The translations under genes and the position numbers were made by a program. 64,000 bases of DNA from CAWFXC01 sp963819735. Its GTDB lineage: Bacteria; Actinomycetota; Acidimicrobiia; IMCC26256; DASPTH01. Under the pieces are notes generated by a model. It worked only from the letters and a program-made list of their open reading frames with translations. It ran no database searches and had not been told where the DNA came from. Below, one piece after another: positions 1 to 9,257 of this stretch. The stretch lies in NCBI GenBank assembly GCA_963819735.1, contig CAWFXC010000002.1, forward strand, positions 186,001 through 250,000, given 5' to 3'. How positions within the stretch are numbered: position 1 is the stretch's first letter; each line of letters begins with the position of its first letter.

Positions 1-735
1 GCTCCACAGGAGGAGAGCAGAGGCCGGGATCAGCACCCACGTGACGATGCGCAGGATGGTGTTGATGCCGTCCATCAGCTCGGAGCGCGTGAGTTGGAAT
101 CGACGCGCCTCGGCCGCGAGCTTCGCCGCGTACGAATCGGCACCGACGCGCGTCGCCTGGAAGCGTCCGATCCCGGCGACGACGAAGCTGCCCGACAACA
201 CTTCGTCGCCGTTGCCCTTGTTCAGGGGATCGCTCTCCCCGGTGAGCAGTGATTCGTCGACCTCGAGCCCGTCGGCGGTGTGCACGGTGCCGTCACACGG
301 AACCTGGTCGCCGGTGCGCAGCTCGAGCAGGTCGTCGAGCGCCACCGCTTCCACCGCGATCTCGGCCACGGTGCCGTCGCGCACCACGCGTGCCCGCGGC
401 GCGTTGAGCACCGCGAGCTGGTCGAGGGTGCGCTTCGCCCGCACCTCCTGGAAGATGCCGATGCAGGAGTTCGCGATCAGCACGATCCCGAAGGTGGCGT
501 CCTGGATCGGGCCCACGACCGCGATCACCGCGAGCATCGCACCGAGGATCGCGTTGAAGCGGGTGAACACGTTCGCCCGCACGATTTCGCTCAGCTTGCG
601 ACTCGTACGCTCGCCGGTGTCGTTCACCAGACCGCGGTCGACGCGGTCCTGCACCTCGGCCGCGGTGAGGCCGGTGGGAGGGGTGACCGAAGCGGCGAGC
701 GAACCCGCTTCGCCCGACAGCTGCGGCGCGCTCAC
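1..735 (-). CDS. CtpE-like cation-transporting P-type ATPase, N-terminal part
   Basis: Only the first ~244 residues are in the window; the gene runs off the left edge. P-type ATPases move cations across the membrane by ATP-driven phosphorylation of an aspartate; that DKTG site lies beyond the edge. Visible are two N-terminal membrane helices (about residues 62-95), the actuator domain with the TGES loop (165-168, inside DESLLTGESDP) and the start of a third helix near 226. The sequence closely resembles mycobacterial CtpE, linked to calcium uptake, but the ion cannot be fixed from this part. GTG at 735 is chosen because it lies 9 bases after the stop of the upstream PhoU/TrkA_C gene, so the two are probably one operon. 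Confidence 0.88.
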   Translation of the reverse strand, partial: MSAPQLSGEAGSLAASVTPPTGLTAAEVQDRVDRGLVNDTGERTSRKLSEIVRANVFTRFNAILGAMLAVIAVVGPIQDATFGIVLIANSCIGIFQEVRAKRTLDQLAVLNAPRARVVRDGTVAEIAVEAVALDDLLELRTGDQVPCDGTVHTADGLEVDESLLTGESDPLNKGNGDEVLSGSFVVAGIGRFQATRVGADSYAAKLAAEARRFQLTRSELMDGINTILRIVTWVLIPASALLLWS

Positions 736-744
736 CTCTCGACG

Positions 745-1983
745 CTAGCCCGGCGGGGCCGGAACCAGCGCGATCTCGCCGGTGGCGTCGTCCTCCAGCA
801 CGCGGTATCCCCCGAGCTCGGCCAGCCGGGCCCGGCCTTCCTCGGGGCCGAGCGCGATCAGCTCGTCGCCCGCCCGGAGCTCGACCGGCCCGCGAGGCCG
901 GTAGACGTAGCGCCCGGCCCGGCGGATGGCGAGCAGGTAGTAGCCGGTCTCGAGCTCGAGGTTGGCGGCAGCGAGCGTGCGGCCGTCGAGGAACGAGCGC
1001 GGCGACACCGGCACCCGCAGGATCACCTCGTCGGTGTCGCCGAACGCGATGGCGAGCACCGGGTGCATCTCCTCGCCCTCCTCGACCAGCCACACCATCT
1101 GCTGCGCGGCGTCGCCGAGCTCCTCGGCCGCCGCGCCCAGGTGCAGCAGCCCCCGCAACGGCGACGGCTCGACCTGCTCCGACGCGGCCCGCAACACCCA
1201 CACCTCGAGCCGTTCGCGCATCTCGTCGAGCCGGTCTTCGAGGCTGTTCACCTCAGCGGCCAGGCCCTGGTCGTTGAACAGAAGGGCCGAATAGGCGAGG
1301 CCGATGGCCACCTCGGACACGTTCTTCATCTCCACCAGGACGTCGACGGCGCGGCCGAGGTCGGTGATGACGGCGGGATCGTCGTCGGTACCGGGCGGAC
1401 GCCACTCGGGCGCACCGGCCAGCACCCGCAGCTCGGGGATCCCGCCCGCGGGCCCGCGCAGGAACAGGACGTCGTCGGGGAGCAACGTGTCGTCGCCGTC
1501 GGGGTCGATCATCCACTCCTTGCCGCGCCGGATCGCCATCACCCGCATGCCGACCACGGTCGGGAGGCAGGCGTCGGCGAGCGTGCGGTGCGCCAACCGG
1601 GCGTCGGGCCGGACCCGCACGCGGTGCGAGATCTCCTCGGCGGCCGCGAGGTCGGCGACCAACGCGGCGGGGATCCCGAGGCGGTGGGTCACGATGCGAG
1701 CGATGTCGACGGCGGCGTTGCCCATGCGCTCGATGGCCGAGAGCACGTGCAGCACGCTCGACATCTCCTCGGCGTCGCGCGGGGAGCGGGCCGCGAGCAC
1801 GCACACTTCGCGCATGGCGTGCGCGAGATCGGCGAGGCGCTCCTCGAGCGCCTGCACCTCGTGCGCCATGCCCACGTCGCCGAAGAAGAGCGCGGCGTAC
1901 GCCAGGTCGACCATGAGCTCGGACGTGTCTTTCGCCTCCGAGAGCATCGCCTTGAGATTGCGGGGTTGGTCGTCGGGTGCCAT
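745..1983 (-). CDS. Tandem PhoU-TrkA_C (RCK_C) regulatory protein, 412 aa
   Basis: Cytoplasmic protein made of two copies of the same unit: a helical PhoU-like segment (about residues 15-90 and 215-290) followed by a TrkA_C/RCK_C ligand-binding segment (about 120-185 and 315-400; the pieces MRVMAIRRGKEW and YYLLAIRRAGRY are equivalent strands). No membrane helices or enzyme motifs are seen. Proteins of this build are usually found next to MgtE-type or other cation transporters and are thought to regulate them by binding ions or nucleotides. Here an MgtE-like gene is upstream on the same strand and a CtpE-like ATPase directly downstream. ATG at 1983 is the first start preceding the conserved part. 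The ligand is unknown. Confidence 0.8.
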   Translation of the reverse strand: MAPDDQPRNLKAMLSEAKDTSELMVDLAYAALFFGDVGMAHEVQALEERLADLAHAMREVCVLAARSPRDAEEMSSVLHVLSAIERMGNAAVDIARIVTHRLGIPAALVADLAAAEEISHRVRVRPDARLAHRTLADACLPTVVGMRVMAIRRGKEWMIDPDGDDTLLPDDVLFLRGPAGGIPELRVLAGAPEWRPPGTDDDPAVITDLGRAVDVLVEMKNVSEVAIGLAYSALLFNDQGLAAEVNSLEDRLDEMRERLEVWVLRAASEQVEPSPLRGLLHLGAAAEELGDAAQQMVWLVEEGEEMHPVLAIAFGDTDEVILRVPVSPRSFLDGRTLAAANLELETGYYLLAIRRAGRYVYRPRGPVELRAGDELIALGPEEGRARLAELGGYRVLEDDATGEIALVPAPPG

Positions 1984-2091
1984 GAGCTCCGGCTTGGGCG
2001 CCAGCTTGGAGGATAACCGCCGCCGGCCCGGCCGCGGCACGGTCACGCGCGCAGATGCGGGGAGTCGCGGTCGCGTGCAAGAGTGCTCGGC

Positions 2092-2733
2092 ATGACCGAA
2101 ATCAGCCTCCCCGCGTTCTCCGTCTCCCCCGTCACGCCCGCCGGTGGTGATTCCTCCGGGCCGGGCGTGCTCCTCGTCCACGAGGGCTACGGGATCTCCG
2201 CCCAGCTCCTCCGGTTCGCCGAGCGACTCGCCGGCGAGGGTTACCGGGTGGTGGCCCCCGACTTCTTCTTCCGGGCCGGCGGCCCCGAAGGCGCCGACTT
2301 CGCCGAGCTGATCGGCTCGGTCACCCCCGAGGTGCTCGAGGGCGACCTCGCGACCGGCATCGGCTACCTGCGTGCGCTCGGCGCGACGAAGATCGGTGTC
2401 ACCGGGTTCTGCATGGGCGGGACGTTCACGTACCGGGCGGCGAAGTGGGCGGGCGCGCTCGGCATCTCCGCCGCGGCCCCGTTCTACGGCGGCGGCCTCG
2501 CCGCCGAGCTCGGCGACCTCGGCTGCCCCACCCGCCTGTTCTTCGGCGGCCGCGACGACTACATCCCGATGTCCGACATCGAACTCGTGCAGGCCCGCCA
2601 CGGCGACGACGTCGTCGTGTACCCCGAGGCCGAACACGGGTTCATGCGCGACGGTTCGCCCAACTACGACGAGGCCTCGGCCACCGACGCGTGGAAGCAG
2701 CTCCTCGGCTTCTTCGGCGAGCACCTGCAGTAG
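2092..2733 (+). CDS. Dienelactone hydrolase family protein, 213 aa
   Basis: Alpha/beta hydrolase of the dienelactone hydrolase family, which opens lactone rings such as dienelactone to maleylacetate in aromatic degradation, though many members act on other esters. The nucleophile elbow is GFCMGG with Cys107. The remaining triad residues are Asp155 or Asp156 in FFGGRDD and His182 in AEHGFM. Length is near the family's 230-250. No signal peptide. ATG 2092 is preferred over GTG 2083 because the added residues are not family-like. It sits alone on the plus strand between two minus-strand cation-transport genes, so context gives no pathway. Confidence 0.87.
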   Translation: MTEISLPAFSVSPVTPAGGDSSGPGVLLVHEGYGISAQLLRFAERLAGEGYRVVAPDFFFRAGGPEGADFAELIGSVTPEVLEGDLATGIGYLRALGATKIGVTGFCMGGTFTYRAAKWAGALGISAAAPFYGGGLAAELGDLGCPTRLFFGGRDDYIPMSDIELVQARHGDDVVVYPEAEHGFMRDGSPNYDEASATDAWKQLLGFFGEHLQ

Positions 2734-2868
2734 GGCGCGGGCGCGCCTGCGCCGCGACGGCCGGTGCGAACGCGGATACCGCATTCATTGCCTGCTGGCT
2801 TTCGCTCAGCGAAACTCACGCCGCAATGAAAGCGCCGCGCGTGACGGCCGGGGACGCCGCGCGTGGGT

Positions 2869-4105
2869 CTAGGTGAAGCCGAGGGCGACGATGGCGAGGA
2901 TCAACGCGAATGCGCCGAGCAGGTCGAGGCTCGACGTGACGATCGGGATGCCGTGGTTGTCGGGATCGAGGCCGAGCCGGTAGGCCGCGACCGCGCCGTA
3001 GAAGCCGACGAGCACCGCGAACGTCGTCGACACCAACCCCGCGAGCATCGACACCCCGATCATCTGCAGGCTCCCGGGGCTGCGCAGCCCGGCGGCGGCC
3101 GCGGCGATGTCGGCCGACACCCCGAGCAGCAGGAACACCGGCACCGCGTAGAGGTATATGAGCATCACGTCCTCGCCCACCGACCGGAAGCTGCCGCGAC
3201 CGGGCACGAGCGTGCCGAGGTGCAGCTTGGTCGACACCCGCGCGCTCAGGATCCCACCCGAGCGCGCCGGAGTCCTCGAGGAACGGCGGCACGAGCACGA
3301 GGAGCGCCGGGAACACGAGGAACGACTCGAACCGCTTCTCGATGGTGAGGCCGGCGACGACGTCGATGGTGCCGGCGAGCACCAGCACCGGGAGTGACTC
3401 GCGCGCAATGCGCCGCAGGATCGGCGCGCGCGAACGCACACTGGCGACGAGCGCGATCACCCCGACTGCGGTGCAGAGCACCGCGACGATCGTGGTGACC
3501 CACGGGATCCCCACGAGGTAGGTGGCGAGGAACAACGCGGGCAACGTGACCATGTCGCCGGCCGCGGTCACGATCGGCGACGTCACGTTGTCGAGGTCCC
3601 AACTGCGGCGCACGCTGAGCGTCGCGACACCCACCGTGATCGCCATCACCACGATCGACGACAGGAATCCGCCGATCACCGAGATCACCACGAAGTCGAC
3701 GATCGAGATCGTGTTCTCCAGCCCGAAGGCGACGCACACCGCCTTGGCGAGAAACGCCAGCACCAACGAGATCGACAGCGACATCGACAACGAGGCCGCC
3801 AGGTTCTGCCCGACCAGCGTGTCCATGCGCCGCGACATGCGGAACGTACCCGTGTGTACCGCGGTGCCGAGGCGGCTGCCGAGCGCGCCGAACACGTTGC
3901 CCCGCATGCCGATCGCCGCGGGCACCAGCACGAGCAGGCCGGGCAGGGCCTGCAGGGTGCCGGTGATGGAACCGAGGGTCAGCCCGGCGAGGAGGTCACC
4001 GCCCGAGCTGAGCAGGAGCGCGACGAAGCCCGCTCGGACCCCGGCGGCGTCCGAGTGCAACAGCGCGCGAAAGCGCGCCGCAACGGCTCGCCACGAACGC
4101 ACCAT
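2869..4105 (-). CDS. MgtE-like (SLC41-type) divalent cation transporter, one frameshift
   Basis: Membrane protein with about ten hydrophobic segments and no N-terminal CBS domain, resembling the MgtE integral-membrane domain (Mg2+/divalent cation transport). The reading frame breaks near 3256: on the coding strand an extra T in GGGTGGG moves the frame between the pieces LEDSGALG and GILSARVSTKLHLG, which are contiguous in homologues. Removing one base gives 411 residues ending at 2869. Start ATG 4105. The shift falls inside an otherwise perfectly conserved stretch, so a sequencing indel is more likely than decay. It is upstream of the PhoU/TrkA_C gene on the same strand, a pairing common for this family. 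Confidence 0.78.
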
Positions 4106-4214
4106 CGGTACTCGGGGGCTCGTTCATTTCCTGAACTCCTGATCGGCGGTCAAGGCTACCTGGCCGCTTCCCGATCTTCCCCGGCCCGCACCCGCCTGGT
4201 GCCTGCTTCGCGGG

Positions 4215-4244
4215 TCGACATGTGACTAATCAGTCACATATACT
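4215..4244 (+). promoter_or_regulatory. Autoregulated, probably leaderless promoter with ArsR-type operator
   Basis: A perfect 8-bp inverted repeat, ATGTGACT-N4-AGTCACAT (4220-4239), fills the 18-bp spacer between a -35 like TCGACA (4215-4220) and a -10 TATACT (4239-4244). The next gene starts with GTG at 4251, about where transcription should begin, so the transcript is probably leaderless. A dyad between -35 and -10 in front of an ArsR-family gene is the classic layout of repressor autoregulation. Confidence 0.7.
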
Positions 4245-4250
4245 GGAGGC

Positions 4251-5004
4251 GTGGACGAGGTGTTCAAGGCGCTCGCCGATCCGACTCGGCGCAGCCTGCT
4301 CGACGAGCTGTACCGGGAGGACGGCCAGACCCTGAACGCGCTCGTCGGGCGCTTCGAGATGTCGCGCTTCGGCGTGATGAAGCACCTGAAGCAGCTCGAG
4401 GAAGCGGGCCTGGTGGTCACCAGGAAGCGGGGCCGGGAGAAGCTCCACTTCCTGAACCCGGTGCCGATCCGCCTCGTCCACGACCGATGGGTGAGCAAGT
4501 ACGCCGAACCGTGGGCCGCCGGGCTCAGCGACCTCAAACAGCGACTGGAGAATCCGATGGAAAAGGTGTTCGAGATCTACATCAAGACGACCCCGGAGCG
4601 ACTCTGGGAGGCCATCACCGACGGCGACATCCGCACGAAGTACAACTTCGGCGCGCGCGTCGACTCCGACTGGACGCCGGGGTCGAGCTACGCGATGAGC
4701 GCGATGGACGGCGCGGTCAGCCTCGGCGAGGGCGAGAACCTCGAAGTCGACCCACCGCGCCGGCTGGTGCAGAGCGATGCGGTTCCTCTGGAGCGACGAC
4801 GTGAAGGCCGAGGGCACCTCGCGCATCACGTGGGAGATCGAACCGGTCGGTGACTCCTGCCGCCTGACCGTCACGCACGACGAGATGCGCGAGGGCGCCC
4901 ACGACGAGATCTACGGCGGTTGGCCGATGATCCTCTCGGGCCTGAAGACGTGGCTCGAGACCGGCGAGCAGCTCACCACTCCGGGATCGCTGATGTACAG
5001 CTGA
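4251..5004 (+). CDS. ArsR-family HTH regulator fused to an SRPBCC/AHSA1 domain, one frameshift
   Basis: N-terminal winged helix (residues 1-~95, opening MDEVFKALADPTRRSLL, with the MSRFGVMKHLKQLEEAGLV recognition region) followed by an SRPBCC/AHSA1 ligand-binding domain starting near EKVFEIYIKTTPERLWEAI. These fusions are usually repressors that sense a hydrophobic ligand. The frame breaks at about 4776, where one extra G separates ...RRLVQS from MRFLWSDDVKAEG; correcting it gives 250 residues. GTG 4251 gives the canonical family start and fits a leaderless transcript. An alternative is GTG 4260. The operator immediately upstream argues for negative autoregulation. The downstream gene is convergent, so other targets are unknown. 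Confidence 0.8.
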
Positions 5005-5036
5005 AGCCGGGTTGGCGAGTGCCGACTGCCGACGCC

Positions 5037-5069
5037 CGACTGCCGGCGCCCCACGGGTGCCGGCAGTCG
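5037..5069. terminator. Bidirectional hairpin between convergent genes
   Basis: Perfect 11-bp arms CGACTGCCGGC / GCCGGCAGTCG that continue inward for about four more pairs around a short loop. It lies in the 68-bp gap between the ArsR-SRPBCC gene and the end of dnaE2, where a shared terminator is expected. No clear T-run is present. Confidence 0.6.
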
Positions 5070-5072
5070 ACG

Positions 5073-8000
5073 TCAGTGGAAGTCGCGGGACTTCAACAGG
5101 TCGGTGAGGCCGAGCGGTAGCGACACGATGCGGCGGGCGAGGACGTTGATCACCCCCTGGTGACGTTCGAGCACTCCCCGGATCTCGAGCGCGGGCGCAG
5201 TGCGCGCGACCTTGCGGAAGCGCTTCCACACGTCGGGAGTGCAGATCACGTTGATCAGGCCGGTCTCGTCCTCGAGGTTCACGAAGATCACCCCTTTCGC
5301 GGTCGACGGCTGCTGACGATGGGTGACCACCCCGGCGATCTCGACGACCGAACGATCAGGGAGCTCGCGGAGCGCCTCCGCGGTGACGATGCCGCGCCGG
5401 GTGAGCTCGGCCCGGACGAACTCGGTCGGATGGCGGGCCGACGACAGGCCGGTGGCCCAGAGGTCGGCGGCGACCTCCTCCACCTCGGTCATCCCCGGGA
5501 GCATGGGCGCGTCGATCCCGACGACCATGCCCGGCAGCTTGTCGGGCCGGGCGTCGCGCAGCGCCCCGGCGGCCCACAGCGCGCCCCGGCGCGGATGACC
5601 GAAGCACGCGAACGCTCCGGCGGTGGCGAGCGCCTCGAGCGCGTCGGTGGGCGCGCCGGTGCGGCGGGTGAAGTCCTGGAGATCGGTGAACGGCTGCTCG
5701 ACGCGCGCGTCGTCGATGCGATCGAGCAACGCGCTGCTCAAGCCGCGCACGTACCGCAGCCCCACGCGCATTGCGTGGATCGACGGGTCGGCGTGCCACC
5801 CGGCCCGCGGGGTGCCGATGGGCCCGGCATCTCCGGTGCGCGGTTCGAGCGTGCAGTCGCGCCGCGATGCCGCGACGCACGGACCGAGCACCTCCACCCC
5901 GTGCCGCATCGCGTCGCGCACGATCGTGTGCGGCGAGTAGAAGCCCATCGGTTGCGCGTTGAGCAACGCGCACGCGAACTCCGTCGGGTAGTGGAGCTTG
6001 ATCCACGAGCTGGAGTACACGAGATAGGCGAAGCTCACCGAGTGGCTCTCGGGAAAGCCGAAGTCGGCGAAGCCTTCGATCTTGTGCACGATGTCTTCGG
6101 CCACCGCGCCGGTGATTCCACGTTCGGCCATCCCCGCCAGCAACCGCTCGCGCATCGCGGCCATGCGGGCGTGTGAACGTTTCGATCCCATCGCCTGGCG
6201 CAGCCGGTCGGACTCCCCCGGCGAGAAGCCGGCGACGTCGATCGCCATCTGCATCAGCTGTTCTTGGAACAGCGGCACCCCGAGGGTCTTCTCCAGGCAC
6301 CGCTCGAGCAACGGGTGCGGGTAGGTGACGGGCTCCTCGCCGTTGCGGCGCCGGAGATACGGGTGCACCGAACCGCCCTGGATGGGTCCCGGGCGGATGA
6401 GCGCGACCTCCACCACGAGGTCGTAGAACCGCTCGGGCCGCAGGCGGGGCAACGTGGCCATCTGGGCCCGGCTCTCCACCTGGAACACGCCGATGGTGTC
6501 GGCGGCCGACAGCAGCGCGTAGACCTCGGGCTCCTGCGGGATGGTGGCGAGATCGATGTCGACGCCTTCGTGCTCGCGCACGAGGTCGACGGCGAGGTGC
6601 AGCATCGTGAGCATGCCCAGGCCGAGCAGGTCGAACTTCACCAACCCGGCCGCCGCGCAGTCGTCCTTGTCCCACTGCAGCACCGAGCGGTCTTCCATCC
6701 GGGCCCACTCCACCGGGCAGAACTCGATCAACGGGCGGTCGGCCATCACCATCCCGCCCGAATGGATCCCGAGGTGCCGCGGGAAGTCGATCACCTGCTC
6801 GGCCAGCCCGAGCGCGAGCGGCGGTACCGGCGGCCCATCCTCCTTCAAGCCCTCGAACGATGCGCTGTCCCTCCCCCCATCTTCTGGTCGCGCTCGCTCG
6901 CCGCTCAATGCGCCAGACCGGTTCCCATCCGCCCGCTCGCCGCTCCACCGGTCGATCCACTTGGTGAGCGCGTCGGCGTGACCGGGTGAGAGGCCCACGG
7001 CCTTCGCCATCTCGCGCAGCGCCGAGCGCGGCCGGTAGGTGATCACATTGGCCACCTGCGCGGCACGCTCGCGCCCGTACTTGTCGTAGACGTACTGGAT
7101 CACCTCCTCCCGCCGCTGGTGCTCGATGTCGAGGTCGATGTCGGGGGGGCCGTCGCGCTCGGGCGAGAGGAAGCGCTCGAAGAGCAGGCCGAGCTCGACC
7201 GCGTCGGCCTGCGTGACACCGAGCGCGTAACACACCGCGCTGTTCGCCGCGCTCCCCCGCCCCTGGCAGTAGATGTCGTGGGTCCGGCAGAACTGGACGA
7301 TGTCGACGAGCACGAGGAAGTAGCCGGGGAAGCCCAGCTGCTCGATGACGTTGAGCTCGTAGGCGATCTGACCCATCGCCTGCTCGTGGTGCGAATGCGT
7401 CGACGGGTAGCGGATGCGCGCGCCCCGCGCGGTGAGCTCGCGCAACCAGGTCATCTCGGTGTGCTCCGCGGGGACGTCGTGATCGGGCAAGTTGGGCGCG
7501 GCGAGGCGGAGATCGAATGCACACGCGCGCGCGACGTCGACGGTGCGCTCGACCGCACCCGGCCACCGGGCGAAGCGGCGCGCCTGCTCACTCGCGCTGC
7601 GCAGGTGCGCGAACGGCGAAGCGGGGAGCCACCCGTCGATCTCGTCGAGCGAGCGCCGCGCCCGGATCGCCGACAGCGCGGTCGCGAGCTGTCGTTGCGC
7701 GGGCGTCGCGTAGTGGACGTTGTTGGTGACCACCACGTCGACACCCGCGGCCACCGCCATCCGGGCGAGCGCGTCGTTGCGGTGCCGGTCGATCGGATCG
7801 CCGTGGTCCCACAGCTCCACCAGCACGCGTTCGGACCCGAACCCGGCGACGAGCTGGTCGAGGGCGCGGCGCCCGGCCGCGGGGCCGTCGCGCACCAACG
7901 CCGCCGGCACCGTGCCCTTGCGACAGCCGGTGAGCACGTACCAGGAGTCGTTGCCCACGCTCGGCGCCGGGTGCTGGTGCACCGGCGCACGCGCCGCCCG

Positions 8001-8372
8001 GGCCAGCGCGTCGAGGGTGGTGCGCGGCGCGCCCTTCTCCCCCGCGAACTGCGCCTCGCTGATCGCGCGCGCGAGCCGGGCGTAGCCCACCGGCCCCTCG
8101 GCCAGGATCACGAGATGCTCCCCTTCGGGATCGGGCTCGCCGTTCGCGGGCCGGGTGATCCCGAGTGTCATCTCCGCCCCGAAGACGGTGGGGAGCGAGT
8201 GCTCGCGGGCGGCGAGGGCGAAGCGGACCACGCCGTAGAAGCCGTCGTGATCGGTGACGGCCAGGGCGCTCAACCCGAGGCGCGCCGCCTCGGCGGCCAG
8301 CTCCTCGGGATGGCTGGCGCCGTCGAGGAAGGAGAAGTTGGTGTGGCAGTGGAGCTCGGCGTAGGCCGCCAT
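5073..8372 (-). CDS. dnaE2: Error-prone DNA polymerase III alpha subunit DnaE2, 1099 aa
   Basis: C-family polymerase that, with ImuA' and ImuB, carries out SOS-induced mutagenic lesion bypass. The PHP domain opens the protein (AELHCHTNFSFLDGASHPEE). The polymerase core contains the catalytic PDIDLDIEH motif and FDLLGLG, followed by helix-hairpin-helix and a C-terminal OB domain (VVEIAGVVTHRQQPS). Length and domain order match DnaE2 rather than the longer replicative DnaE1. A hydrophilic insertion (about SGERADGNRSGALSGER) sits mid-protein. A LexA box lies 15 bp upstream of ATG 8372. Unlike the frequent imuA'-imuB-dnaE2 arrangement, three unrelated small genes separate dnaE2 from imuB here. 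Confidence 0.95.
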   Translation of the reverse strand: MAAYAELHCHTNFSFLDGASHPEELAAEAARLGLSALAVTDHDGFYGVVRFALAAREHSLPTVFGAEMTLGITRPANGEPDPEGEHLVILAEGPVGYARLARAISEAQFAGEKGAPRTTLDALARAARAPVHQHPAPSVGNDSWYVLTGCRKGTVPAALVRDGPAAGRRALDQLVAGFGSERVLVELWDHGDPIDRHRNDALARMAVAAGVDVVVTNNVHYATPAQRQLATALSAIRARRSLDEIDGWLPASPFAHLRSASEQARRFARWPGAVERTVDVARACAFDLRLAAPNLPDHDVPAEHTEMTWLRELTARGARIRYPSTHSHHEQAMGQIAYELNVIEQLGFPGYFLVLVDIVQFCRTHDIYCQGRGSAANSAVCYALGVTQADAVELGLLFERFLSPERDGPPDIDLDIEHQRREEVIQYVYDKYGRERAAQVANVITYRPRSALREMAKAVGLSPGHADALTKWIDRWSGERADGNRSGALSGERARPEDGGRDSASFEGLKEDGPPVPPLALGLAEQVIDFPRHLGIHSGGMVMADRPLIEFCPVEWARMEDRSVLQWDKDDCAAAGLVKFDLLGLGMLTMLHLAVDLVREHEGVDIDLATIPQEPEVYALLSAADTIGVFQVESRAQMATLPRLRPERFYDLVVEVALIRPGPIQGGSVHPYLRRRNGEEPVTYPHPLLERCLEKTLGVPLFQEQLMQMAIDVAGFSPGESDRLRQAMGSKRSHARMAAMRERLLAGMAERGITGAVAEDIVHKIEGFADFGFPESHSVSFAYLVYSSSWIKLHYPTEFACALLNAQPMGFYSPHTIVRDAMRHGVEVLGPCVAASRRDCTLEPRTGDAGPIGTPRAGWHADPSIHAMRVGLRYVRGLSSALLDRIDDARVEQPFTDLQDFTRRTGAPTDALEALATAGAFACFGHPRRGALWAAGALRDARPDKLPGMVVGIDAPMLPGMTEVEEVAADLWATGLSSARHPTEFVRAELTRRGIVTAEALRELPDRSVVEIAGVVTHRQQPSTAKGVIFVNLEDETGLINVICTPDVWKRFRKVARTAPALEIRGVLERHQGVINVLARRIVSLPLGLTDLLKSRDFH

Positions 8373-8380
8373 GCCCCGAA

Positions 8381-8408
8381 GGTATCGAACATACGTTCGC
8401 TACACCAA
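8381..8408 (-). promoter_or_regulatory. SOS promoter of dnaE2 with LexA box
   Basis: Perfect GAAC-ATAC-GTTC box at 8387-8398, matching the GAAC-N4-GTTC consensus of actinobacterial and Bacillus LexA. On the minus strand it occupies the 16-bp spacer between a weak -35 TTGGTG (8403-8408) and a -10-like GATACC (8381-8386). The dnaE2 ATG is at 8372, so the leader is very short or absent. Confidence 0.85.
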
Positions 8409-8451
8409 TCCGCTGTGCCGGCTTGCTGCACCAGCTCGCCGCAGGTCGGCC

Positions 8452-8673
8452 TCAGTCGGCCCCGGCGACCCGGGCCCGCAGCTCGTCCATGCCCCGGGCG
8501 ACCGCGAGCAGGCCGTCGCACAGGGCCTGGAACGTCTTGTCGGCATACTCCCACCGCTCGTCCTCGGTCTGCCCCGATGGTTCGAGCGTGCCCTCCATGA
8601 GACCGCGGAGCCCGAGCTCGGACGTGAACTGCGCCTCGTCGAGCAGGGCCCGGATCTGGTCCTCGAACGTCAT
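8452..8673 (-). CDS. Small uncharacterised acidic helical protein, 73 aa
   Basis: Not recognised. The product begins MTFEDQIRALLDEAQF, is acidic and predicted helical throughout, and has no membrane segment or metal-binding cluster. Start ATG 8673; longer in-frame extensions reach into the upstream divergent VOC gene and look non-coding. It precedes dnaE2 on the same strand, but the LexA box lies after its stop, so it is probably not part of the SOS transcript. Confidence 0.55.
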   Translation of the reverse strand: MTFEDQIRALLDEAQFTSELGLRGLMEGTLEPSGQTEDERWEYADKTFQALCDGLLAVARGMDELRARVAGAD

Positions 8674-8758
8674 GGGGCCAGTGTCGCGCGCCGTACGATC
8701 GTCGCTTCCGGCGCGAACCCCCGGCCGGTACGACGCCGCGCACGACGAGGAGGCCACC

Positions 8759-9232
8759 ATGCTGCTCGCCGGCATCAACCACGTTGCCGTGATCACCAAC
8801 GACACCGACCGGCTCCACGCGTTCTACCGCGACGTGTTCGAAGCCGAGATCTTCTCCGACTTCACCACCGCCGAAGGGGCCGCGGCCGGGCGCCTGTCGT
8901 TGGTCACCATCGGCGAGCACACCCAGCTCAACGTGTTCGAGCTCGAGGGCAACACCGAGGCCGACCGTCAGGTGCCGATGTTCGGCCGCGGGCGCATCGA
9001 CCACATCGGTCTCGAAGCCGCGTCGCAGGAGGCGTTCGACGAGATCCGCGAGCGGCTCATCGCGCGCGGCTCGACCGACGGCTTCGTCACCGACTTCGGC
9101 GCCGCCATCAGCCTCTTCTTCATCGATCCCGACGGCCTCGAGGGCGAGGTGGCGCTGCACAATCCGGCGGCCACCGCCGCCGACATGAAGCCACCCGGCA
9201 CGCCCGCCGCCGGCTACGAACGGGTGCGCTGA
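8759..9232 (+). CDS. VOC (glyoxalase/bleomycin resistance/dioxygenase) superfamily protein, 157 aa
   Basis: Two paired beta-alpha-beta-beta-beta modules of the vicinal oxygen chelate fold. Candidate metal ligands are His8 in GINHVAVITND, the His in RIDHIGLEA and the Glu in DGLEGEV. Members include glyoxalases, dioxygenases and antibiotic-binding proteins; the substrate here cannot be told. A GAGGAGG ribosome site precedes ATG 8759. The next gene follows after 25 bases in the same direction, so the two may be co-transcribed. Confidence 0.82.
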   Translation: MLLAGINHVAVITNDTDRLHAFYRDVFEAEIFSDFTTAEGAAAGRLSLVTIGEHTQLNVFELEGNTEADRQVPMFGRGRIDHIGLEAASQEAFDEIRERLIARGSTDGFVTDFGAAISLFFIDPDGLEGEVALHNPAATAADMKPPGTPAAGYERVR

Positions 9233-9257
9233 GCTCCTTGCCCGACGTATACGAACC

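Noticed and set aside
280..2016. Long plus-strand reading frame opposite the PhoU/TrkA_C gene
   Set aside because: Composition is Arg/His/Val-rich without family features. It is the shadow of a high-GC minus-strand gene, as are many other long antisense frames here.
9246..9253. CGTATACG palindrome before the Ddn-like gene
   Set aside because: Only 8 bp, inside a 25-bp gap, lacking GAAC/GTTC spacing; more likely chance or a weak -10-like sequence.
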